DNA of 64,000 nucleotides from Longimicrobium sp. (GTDB taxonomy: Bacteria; Gemmatimonadota; Gemmatimonadetes; Longimicrobiales; Longimicrobiaceae). Made by a program: the position numbers and the translations under genes. The DNA lies in assembly GCF_036388275.1 (NCBI RefSeq), contig NZ_DASVSF010000059.1, positions 1 through 64,000 on the forward strand, in the 5' to 3' direction. The notes under the pieces are model-generated. The model was not told where the DNA came from. It saw only the letters and a list, made by a program, of their open reading frames with translations, and did no database searches. Of the stretch, positions 37,095 to 43,547 are shown piece by piece (positions within the stretch are counted from its first letter, which is position 1; every line of letters begins with the position of its first letter).

Positions 37095-37520
37095 GCTGAT
37101 TTGTGGTGGCGATGTAGAAACCGGCTCTCGCACGCATCCGCGTACAGGCTGACACGACGACAGTTTTTCACATTGCCTGCCATGCCTGTTGCAGCTTGGG
37201 CAGACCTTGCGACGGTTGGCTCTTCACCTCCAATTCTGTCGCACTTTTTGTGTCAGTACCGGTACGGCTCTTGCTCGACCCGCGATCCGCTGTCCATATG
37301 GCGAAGTGGCAGTTCATCGAGCGGCCGGCGAGCAGGCGGGTGGAGTTGAAGATTGGGCCGTGCCTCCCGCTGAGCAGAGGCCACCCTGCACCCGCACTAC
37401 CACAGCGATGGGCCCTCATGGTGGACCATAGGGAGGCGGAGCAGGCAGATGCCGAATGGGCCGAAGCCTCCATTGGGCGGACCCCGGCACGCACTCCCAT
37501 TGGCGCAGCCCAGCCGACGC
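37095..37520. other. Gap between the divergent GntR and sigma-fragment genes
   Basis: No gene is supported in this 426-base gap. Reading frames here lack ribosome-binding sites and protein-like composition. The GntR promoter is expected near 37100-37180, where the sequence is somewhat richer in A and T. Confidence 0.5.
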
Positions 37521-37558
37521 GGCAAGCGGCGCGCGGCACCCTCCGCGCGCCGCTTGCC
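37521..37558. other. Strong stem-loop upstream of the sigma fragment
   Basis: A perfect 16-bp stem (37521-37536 with 37543-37558) encloses a CACCCT loop. It ends 18 bases before the start codon at 37577. There is no T-run. In the leader it could hinder translation or act as a regulatory hairpin or terminator for read-through. Confidence 0.7.
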
Positions 37559-37576
37559 GTCGTAGCGGAAACTAAC

Positions 37577-37882
37577 ATGGATCTGCGCTTGGTGGAACGC
37601 GTTCAGGGCCGTGACGAAGCGGCCCTCGGCGAGCTGTACGATCGCTGGTCGGACCGGGTGTACGCGGTCGCCCTTCACCTGGTGGGCGACCGCCACCACG
37701 CCGAAGAGGTAGTGGAAAAGGCGTTCTCGCAGGTCTGGACCCAGGCGGACCGCTATCACACCGGGTGGGGCTCGGTAGAGGCGTGGATCATCCTGATTGC
37801 CCGCAGCCACGCGCGGGCCGGCCTCGCCCGTCGAGCAGAGGCAGTCCCCGCGCCCCACGTCCTACAGCGATGGCAGTCATGA
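37577..37882 (+). CDS. ECF sigma factor fragment: region 2 only
   Basis: The 101-residue protein matches ECF sigma region 2: LVERVQGRDEAALGELYDRW, then HAEEVVEKAFSQVWTQADRY and GSVEAWIILIARSHARA. It stops after about 100 residues, before the linker and region 4 that recognise the -35 element, while ECF factors usually have about 180 residues. The TGA stop overlaps the ATG of the receiver gene (ATGA at 37879-37882), so the truncation is built into a coupled gene pair. It is either a remnant or a sigma-like protein that binds core polymerase but not promoters. Confidence 0.7.
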   Translation: MDLRLVERVQGRDEAALGELYDRWSDRVYAVALHLVGDRHHAEEVVEKAFSQVWTQADRYHTGWGSVEAWIILIARSHARAGLARRAEAVPAPHVLQRWQS

Positions 37883-38304
37883 CGGACAGCCGCCGTGCGA
37901 GTTCGTGGATGCACACGAGAACGGTGCTCGTCGTAGATGACCACGCGCCGACCCGTGAGGGATACGCGGAGTTCCTTCGGACCTGTGGTTATCTGGTGGT
38001 GGAAGCGCGGCACGGAGGTGAGGCGATTCTGTGTGTGCAGGGGAATCAACCCGACGTGGTGCTCATCGACATCGTGATGCCGGTGCTCGATGGGATTGAA
38101 ACCGCCCAGTGGCTGCGGTGGCACCCGCCTTCGGCGCAGACGCCCATCCTCGCGGTTACGGCGTGCCAGTCGCCCACGCAGCAGGAACGGATGCGCGCCG
38201 TCTGCGACGATCTGCTGATGAAGCCGTGTGCCCTGGACGTGATCGCCGGGCGGATCCGATCGCTCGTGGACCCCGCTACGAAGCCGCGGGACGCCAGAGG
38301 GTAA
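37879..38304 (+). CDS. Stand-alone response-regulator receiver (CheY-like)
   Basis: The 141-residue protein is a single receiver domain: acidic pair in VLVVDDHAPTREGYA, phospho-acceptor aspartate in VVLIDIVMPVLDG, threonine in ILAVTAC, and lysine in LLMKPCALD. All catalytic residues are present. It has no output domain. It overlaps the truncated sigma gene by four bases, and its 3' end overlaps the end of a kinase remnant on the other strand. As the only stand-alone receiver in the window, it could take phosphate from several of the orphan kinases. A second ATG at 37870 would add three residues. Confidence 0.88.
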   Translation: MTDSRRASSWMHTRTVLVVDDHAPTREGYAEFLRTCGYLVVEARHGGEAILCVQGNQPDVVLIDIVMPVLDGIETAQWLRWHPPSAQTPILAVTACQSPTQQERMRAVCDDLLMKPCALDVIAGRIRSLVDPATKPRDARG

Positions 38305-38440
38305 AGGCCGATCCCCTGCCGGGCTCGCTTCGCAGCGTAAGGTCGCCGCCCATGCACCGGGCCAGCTCCCGGCTGATGGTGAGCCCCGGCCCGGTGCCAT
38401 CTTTCCTGCGTGTGAGTCCCTGCTCCGTTTGCTCGAACGC
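38276..38440 (-). pseudogene. C-terminal remnant of a histidine kinase
   Basis: The minus strand reads FEQTEQGLTRRKDGTGPGLT followed by ISRELARCMGGDLTLRSEP and FTLWRPAAS before a TAG stop (38276-38278). This is the G2 box and last strands of a HATPase domain, with GLGLT changed to GPGLT and LWLPA to LWRPA. Nothing of the kinase is found further upstream. The end overlaps the receiver gene on the other strand by 29 bases. No start codon serves this piece. Confidence 0.75.
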
Positions 38441-38459
38441 CGACCTCCAACGTCGTCTC

Positions 38460-38675
38460 CTTTCTAGCGGACGTGCTCGTCCGCAGCGCTACATCGAAGC
38501 CGATGGAGAGATCCGCAAGGTGCGGAGGGTGGGAAAGATGCGGGGGAGCCAGCACAGCAAGGCGCCCCGTGAATACGACGTCACGAAGCACGGGTTCGTG
38601 ATCGGAAAGGGCCTGGAACGATTCCACGGAAGCGTCAGCGGCGCACCCTACCTCACCGCGACGCCCCCCGCGTGA
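38460..38675 (+). pseudogene. C-terminal remnant of a KaiC-like ATPase
   Basis: The plus strand reads RYIEADGEIRKVRRVGKMRG, then SQHSKAPREYDVTKHGFVIG and a short tail ending at TGA 38673-38675. This is the last strand pair and C-terminal motif of RAD55/KaiC-type ATPases (KMRGSxHxKxxREYxV, GFVIG). The catalytic domains are missing. It abuts, in head-to-head orientation, the kinase remnant at 38276-38440. Confidence 0.65.
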
Positions 38676-38795
38676 AGTAGCTGGGAGCATGTACCGGCAT
38701 CGGTCCGAGGTGAACAAACTTGCGCGCAGGTTCACTTCACTTCGTGGGGTAACAGATCGGGGCGGATAGCCACACATGCCAGGCAACCGGGATGG

Positions 38796-38825
38796 TTGAC
38801 AAGAGCGGCGCACACCAGGTATCCT
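38796..38825 (+). promoter_or_regulatory. Sigma-70-like promoter of the 61-residue protein
   Basis: TTGACA (38796-38801), an 18-base spacer and TATCCT (38820-38825) lie 38 bases before the start codon at 38864. The -35 hexamer is a full consensus match. Confidence 0.6.
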
Positions 38826-38863
38826 TGGTGGGAAGCCGTCCCTCTCCCCATCAGGAGATAGCT

Positions 38864-39049
38864 ATGCCGACCCAGGGCAACGCGATGGCGAAGAAGGCGG
38901 CTGAGCGTACGCGGCGCAAGGCTCCATCGACGCAAAAGCGCAAGAACGAGAGCGACGTGACCCCCGACGCGGAGACGTTCAGGGTGATCTTCGCAGACAA
39001 CGGTGAGGCCGCGAGAGACAACCTCGAGCGTTTCGCGCCGCGGGTCTAA
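38864..39049 (+). CDS. Small basic protein, 61 residues, self-contained transcription unit
   Basis: The protein begins MPTQGNAMAKKAAERTRRKA, with a Lys/Arg-rich N-terminal half, then an acidic half containing DVTPDAETFRVIFADNGEAA and ending NLERFAPRV. No family is recognised. It has a good ribosome-binding site (AGGAGA, 7 bases upstream), a near-consensus promoter and its own terminator, so it is very probably real and well expressed. The basic N terminus might bind nucleic acid, but this is inference from composition. Confidence 0.7.
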   Translation: MPTQGNAMAKKAAERTRRKAPSTQKRKNESDVTPDAETFRVIFADNGEAARDNLERFAPRV

Positions 39050-39077
39050 TCCGCGCGCTGGCACGGGCAACTAGGGG

Positions 39078-39103
39078 AGCCGGGACATTCGTCCCGGCTT
39101 TTT
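39078..39103 (+). terminator. Rho-independent terminator
   Basis: AGCCGGGAC (39078-39086) pairs perfectly with GTCCCGGCT (39091-39099) around ATTC, followed by TTTT. It lies 28 bases after the stop of the 61-residue protein gene. Confidence 0.92.
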
Positions 39104-39163
39104 GTTGTGAGTCCGATCTGGGTAACTGGCCTTGGAAGAAGCCACGCCCACTATCGAATAGCC

Positions 39164-39938
39164 ATGACCGAGACCGAAACCACGCCTGGCCACGATCCCG
39201 GAGTCGTGTTTCGCCTCCGGCCCTATTCGGGCCTTCCGGGCGACGACAGCGACACTGGGCATCCGCATGCCCTCGTGACCCCGGCTGAAGCGGGAGCGAA
39301 CTCCACGTTGACCTACGGGAGCACCAAGGACACAGAGGCAGGAGCCGGGGCCGTGCGCCATACGGTCAACCCACGCCCGAACGGCAGAAACCCTAATGGG
39401 CTGACGAAGGTTACCCACTTCTACCCGGGTGTCCTCGCGTTACGAAGATACCGCCAGTTGCCTGCGCGTGCGGGATATCTGGGCAGTAAGGATCTAAAGG
39501 GGTTGCGGGAGACGCTACGCCTGGCGCTCGGGATATCGGAAGGGTGCACGGGCGAAGAGAACCACTTGGCGGGGTCCTGGCGGGGCCGCATTGTGCGATT
39601 CACACCGGACGCCGAGTCGGCTCTCGCCACCACCCATGGGGTAGTAGTAACCGCCCCAAGGTATTCCAAGGCGCAGTCGTACCAGGTGATCGTTCCTATC
39701 TACGATGGAACGGGACGAGCCGCTGTAGATCCAGTTGTGAAGGTGGAAGATAGAGATTGGCTCTCCCGCCTGGGAGCGGGTGTATCCAGCGCCCTCCTGT
39801 TCGTACCCTCAACCGTCTCGGTGCGTCACAAAGATTCACATCCTGCCGGAGCCCCAGGCGGCGGTGATCGACGTGGAACTGATGCAGATGCTGGATCGGA
39901 GCCTCTGCCAATGGTTCGAACTCGAACCGCCGTCTTAA
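39164..39938 (+). pseudogene. Frameshifted MazF/PemK-like protein, probably two SH3-type domains
   Basis: The frame opens at ATG 39164. A first MazF-like unit (HPHALVTPAEA, LTYGST, FYPGVLALRRYRQLPARAGY, KDLKGLRETLRLALG) is followed by a second (WRGRIVRFTPDAESA, HGVVVTAPRYSKAQSYQVIV, GVSSALLFV). Near 39806 the frame must shift by one (an extra C in GTACCCTC) to continue as PQPSRCVTKIHILPEPQ and VIDVELMQMLDRSLCQWFEL, ending at TAA 39936-39938. Without the shift, the frame continues to 40018 as unrelated, Arg/Pro-rich sequence. The MazF/PemK assignment is by pattern only: order of strands, a Pro-rich turn, and a final helix. No antitoxin gene is adjacent, and a terminator separates it from the gene before. 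Confidence 0.5.
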
Positions 39939-40257
39939 GCCTGCGCCAGTCGTGCCGGCCGGGAGCCCGCCACGTATGTGCGAGGCCCCTGCGGGGCTGT
40001 AGCATTTGCGAGGTCTGAATTCCGTTACGTGCCGTAGGTCGTGCGTTACCGCGTCACTCCCGCTCGCTAGCGGCGTGGAGCACGGAGGACCATTTATCGG
40101 GGCGGCTTACAGGCTGCCCCGATCTGCGTTCGGGGTCATGGAACAGGCCAGCGGGGTGACTCTTGTGTGCCTAACCCCGCCGATTTAGCGTGGTTCCATC
40201 ATTCGTCGCTTTAGGGACGGCTGCTTCCGCGATTCCCTCACCGCAACGCGTGCCCTC
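39939..40257. other. Hairpin-rich gap
   Basis: No gene is seen. Three hairpins lie here: GCCCC-TGC-GGGGC (39985-39997), ATCGGGGC paired with GCCCCGAT (40096-40103 and 40116-40123), and GCGGGGT paired with ACCCCGC (40151-40157 and 40174-40180). None is followed by a T-run. They may be terminator relics or a structured RNA. Confidence 0.5.
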
Positions 40258-40644
40258 ATGAGTCCCTTCCAAACATTTCGCGTGATCGGGTGCGCCATCG
40301 TTAGCGCTCACCGTAGTCCTGTTTCCGTGGCTCGAGGCCGGTCACGCCAGCCCAGTAATATTTCTCGTACCCGGGCTAATCGTGTCGTATCTACTCTGCG
40401 TCCGGGGTTGCGGAAACTGCGGCACGATCGGCGCGCCCGATTCTTCGCTGCCCTCATTGCGGGGCTTGTGTTCTTCGCCCTGGCAATGGCTGCCGGCCGT
40501 GAACTCCTGTGACTGGCACTGCCGTTCGTGCATCTGCTGACGTCGTCACTGCTGTTCGAAGCGGTGTACCGTCTTCGTGGCGAGCTTTCACTCGCGGCGC
40601 CCGTCCAGGGTTCCCCGGCGGGCGATCCGGCGTCCCTTCAGTGA
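40258..40644 (+). pseudogene. Decayed small membrane protein
   Basis: From ATG 40258 the first residues are MSPFQTFRVIGCAIV. One frame over, near 40303, the sequence becomes strongly hydrophobic: ALTVVLFPWLEAGHASPVIF, then LVPGLIVSYLLCV. The original frame resumes with RRARFFAALIAGLVFFALAM, meets TGA at 40510-40512, and continues in frame as LALPFVHLLTSSLLFEAVYR to a second TGA at 40642-40644. Four hydrophobic helices can be assembled only by crossing two frame changes and one stop. No family is recognised. Confidence 0.45.
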
Positions 40645-40701
40645 ACTTCCGATCCCACCGTCAGCAACCAAGTCCATAATATACGTAGCTTTGAGATGAG
40701 T

Positions 40702-41187
40702 TTACTGCGTGTTGTGGCTGATTAGCAGGTACACGGCCAGGGCCCAGGGGACGATGGCGGCATAGAGAAACCGCGTGCCGGTTTTCACATGCTTGTACTT
40801 CTCACCGGCGATACAGGCATTCCTGTAGGTCTGGCGGGCAAGATCCAACTCGTACTCTTCCGCCTTCAAGTTTTGCATCTCTGCAACGAACTCCTCCTCC
40901 GTCCGCTGCGTGATGCCTCCGAAATAGATCAGAGATCCCATGGGGCTCCTGGTACGAGGCGACGTTGCCACGAGCAGGTGCAGCAAGCTCCCGCTGAGTG
41001 CCGCCAGAGCCAGGACGGTGAGGGTAATGCTCACCCCTGTCCACCCGTTCGAGGTGGGAGCGACGGCCGCGATGACGCCGAACATCGCAATGTCTACGGT
41101 TGCCAGGGGAGAAACCTTCAAATCAGCTGCGGCGATCCATTGCAGCTGGCGGGAGAGCGTAGTCTCGAGCAAAGCGTGCTTGTCCAT
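40702..41187 (-). CDS. Pycsar-type effector protein (PycTM/DUF5706 family), orphan
   Basis: The 161-residue protein matches the Pycsar membrane-effector family. The N-terminal motif LQWIAAADLKVSPLATVDIA begins the first helix, a second membrane segment (SITLTVLALAALSGSLLHLL) follows, and the family signature SLIYFGGITQRTEEEFVAEM leads to YELDLARQTYRNACIAGEKY. A last hydrophobic helix (FLYAAIVPWALAVYLL) ends the protein. PycTM effectors disrupt the inner membrane when a phage-activated cyclase makes cCMP or cUMP. No cyclase gene is found on either side, so this is either an orphan effector or a relic. ATG 41187 starts the family N terminus; no ribosome-binding site is evident. Confidence 0.8.
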   Translation of the reverse strand: MDKHALLETTLSRQLQWIAAADLKVSPLATVDIAMFGVIAAVAPTSNGWTGVSITLTVLALAALSGSLLHLLVATSPRTRSPMGSLIYFGGITQRTEEEFVAEMQNLKAEEYELDLARQTYRNACIAGEKYKHVKTGTRFLYAAIVPWALAVYLLISHNTQ

Positions 41188-41548
41188 TGTCGACAGGTTC
41201 TGATTGTGAGTGGATCGCGAGAGGTATGGACGGTCTCTGCCCTGCACCTTGTGGGACAAAGATGAGAGCGGCCGTTCGGCCCTGCAAGCTTCGCGGAGTT
41301 CAGTGGCCGTCACCGGCCCATCGAGGCCGTATTCCTGGAGTGGGACCGTGCGGCAGAAGCCCACTCGGAGGTTCCATCGCCGGGGCACCGACGTGGAACG
41401 CACGGCGCTCCCGGGTTCATGTTACAGCGGAATCCACGGGCTCCCTTTTCACATCCGCACGGAAACGATAACGTTCTCTCCCGTCCGCCTGCCCGACGTC
41501 GAACTCCCGCCCTCGCTCGCCGAGCGAGTACCACCAGAGGCCCCGAGC
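41188..41548. other. Gap between the divergent Pycsar effector and peptidase genes
   Basis: No gene and no clear promoter were found in these 361 bases. In-frame open extensions of both flanking genes reach into it, but neither looks protein-like. Confidence 0.5.
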
Positions 41549-43522
41549 ATGACTGAAATCCTTTTGCGCCGCGCCGGCATCGCGGCCGCGCTCACGCTGG
41601 CCTGCGGCGCGTGCGCCGGCGCGCCGCAGGTGCCGGCGAGCACCCCGCCGGCCCCGGTGAGCACCTCGTCCGCGCCGGCGAGCACTCCGCCCGCGGCGCA
41701 GCAGGGCGCCCGCCCCGTGTTCGCGAACGGCATGGCGCAGGTCGTTCCGGCGTTCGCCGAGGCCTCGCAGTGGATTCGCCAGAACCTGTGGGTAGAAACG
41801 GAGTTCGACTCCGACGGGGATGGCCGCCGGGATCGCGTGCACGTGGGGGTGACGCGGCCGCGCCAGACGGAAACCGAGGGGCTGAAGGTGCCGGTGGTGT
41901 ACGGGTCCAGCCCGTACTACGCCGGCGTCGCGCGCACCTTCGCGTTCTGGAACGTGCGGCAGGAGCTAGGCGAGCCCTCGCCGCCGCGCGGCGCCATGCG
42001 CGGCCCCCCGCACGATTCCACGCGCACGCGCATCTCCAACCAGCTGGTGGGCACGTGGGTGCCGCGCGGCTTTGCCGTGGTGCACTCCGATGCGCCGGGG
42101 ACGGGGCGGTCGCAGGGATGCGTGACGATCGGCGACACGCCGGAGCGCACGGCGATGAAGTCCGTCATCGACTGGCTGAATGGACGCGCGAAGGGCTATT
42201 CGACGCCGAACGGCACCGCTGAGGTGTCGGCGACGTCGTGGTCGACGGGTAAGGTGGGGATGATCGGCACGTCGTACGAGGGTACGCTGCCGCTCGCCGC
42301 AGCGACGACGGGGGTGGCGGGGCTCGAGGTGGTGGTCCCCGTGGCCGCGAACACCTCGTACTACCACTACTACCGATCCAACGGGCTGGTGCGGTCGCCG
42401 GGCGGGTACCTGGGCGAGGACGTGGACGTGCTCTACGACTTCGTGGCCAGCGGCCCGCCGGCCACGCGCGCCACCTGCGACCGCACCGTCAAGGGCGGCG
42501 TCTTCGCCGCGGGGCAGGACCGCGCCACCGGTGACTTCAACGAGTTCTGGGCCTCGCGCGAGCTGCTGCCGCACGTAAGGAACATCCGGGCGGCGGTGCT
42601 GCTGGCGCACGGGCTGAACGACTACAACGTGATGCCGTCGCACAGCGTGCGGATCTACGACGAGATGAAGGCGCGCGGCCTCCCCGTCTCGCTGTACCTT
42701 CACCAGGGCGGCCACGGCGGCGATCCGCCCGCGGAGATGGTGAACCGCTGGTTCACGCACTACCTGTACGGCGTGGACAACGGCGTCCGCAACGATCCGC
42801 CGGTCTGGATCGTCTCCAGCACCGCCGCGCGTCCGTCGGGGCGTGGGGCAATGCCGGCGCCAGTTCCGTTCGCGTCGTTCCCGGCGCCGGGATCGGAGCC
42901 GGTGCGGCTCTATCCCACTCCCGGCGGCAACGGCATCGCCCCGCTCGCCCTCCGCCCGTCTCGCGGCACCGAGTCCATCACCGACGACGCGGCCGTCAGC
43001 GGAAGCGCCAACGCAAGCGCAGCCCGCTCCACCCATCGCCTGCTCTTCGCCACGGCGCCGCTCACCGATTCGCTGCGCATCTCCGGAACGCCGCGCGTCA
43101 CGCTGCGCGTCGCCGTCGACGGCCCCGCGGCGAACCTCACCGTGTGGATGGTGACGCTTCCCTATGACTCGGCTGCGATCGGCGACGCCAGCCGCGTGGG
43201 CGTCGTCACGCGCGGGTGGGCCGACATCCAGAACCATGCGTCGCTCACGCGCGGCGGCGTGTACGCGTCGACGCGGCCCGGCGAGCGGCTGGTCCCGGGG
43301 CGGTTCTACGACCTGACCTTCGACCTGGAGCCGGACGACCAGGTGATCCCCGCGGGGAGGCAGCTCGCGGTCATGATCCTATCGAGCGACCCCGAGTTCA
43401 CCCTTTCGCCCCGCGCCGGAGCGAGGCTGACGGTGGACCTGGCGGGAACGTCGTTCACGGTGCCCGTGGTGGGCGGCGGCGCGGCGTTGACGCGGGCGGG
43501 CGGCGTGCGGACGAATCCCTGA
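41549..43522 (+). CDS. X-Pro dipeptidyl-peptidase / CocE-NonD family hydrolase, predicted lipoprotein
   Basis: The 657-residue protein has an N-terminal signal with a cysteine-rich lipobox region (LTLACGACAG), then a Pro/Ser-rich linker. The alpha/beta-hydrolase domain has the nucleophile motif MIGTSYEGTLPL, the acid in LLAHGLNDYNVMPSH, and the histidine in LHQGGHGGD. A C-terminal jelly-roll domain of the PepX_C type follows (LRISGTPRVTLRVAVDG, YDLTFDLEPDDQVIPAG). Family members release X-Pro dipeptides or hydrolyse esters such as cocaine. The length fits the PepX/CocE family. It would act in the periplasm or at the outer membrane. It is convergent with the MEDS kinase (25-base gap). Confidence 0.9.
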   Translation: MTEILLRRAGIAAALTLACGACAGAPQVPASTPPAPVSTSSAPASTPPAAQQGARPVFANGMAQVVPAFAEASQWIRQNLWVETEFDSDGDGRRDRVHVGVTRPRQTETEGLKVPVVYGSSPYYAGVARTFAFWNVRQELGEPSPPRGAMRGPPHDSTRTRISNQLVGTWVPRGFAVVHSDAPGTGRSQGCVTIGDTPERTAMKSVIDWLNGRAKGYSTPNGTAEVSATSWSTGKVGMIGTSYEGTLPLAAATTGVAGLEVVVPVAANTSYYHYYRSNGLVRSPGGYLGEDVDVLYDFVASGPPATRATCDRTVKGGVFAAGQDRATGDFNEFWASRELLPHVRNIRAAVLLAHGLNDYNVMPSHSVRIYDEMKARGLPVSLYLHQGGHGGDPPAEMVNRWFTHYLYGVDNGVRNDPPVWIVSSTAARPSGRGAMPAPVPFASFPAPGSEPVRLYPTPGGNGIAPLALRPSRGTESITDDAAVSGSANASAARSTHRLLFATAPLTDSLRISGTPRVTLRVAVDGPAANLTVWMVTLPYDSAAIGDASRVGVVTRGWADIQNHASLTRGGVYASTRPGERLVPGRFYDLTFDLEPDDQVIPAGRQLAVMILSSDPEFTLSPRAGARLTVDLAGTSFTVPVVGGGAALTRAGGVRTNP

Positions 43523-43547
43523 CGCGGGAGCCGGCGCACGCCGCGCG

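Noticed and set aside
36274..37155. A 293-residue minus-strand frame over the GntR gene and the kinase start
   Set aside because: Only the short piece from ATG 36807 to about 36716 is real (kinase N terminus); the remainder is out of frame with both genes.
38864..39938. Toxin-antitoxin pair formed by the 61-residue protein and the MazF-like protein
   Set aside because: A strong terminator separates them and the small protein has no recognised antitoxin fold.
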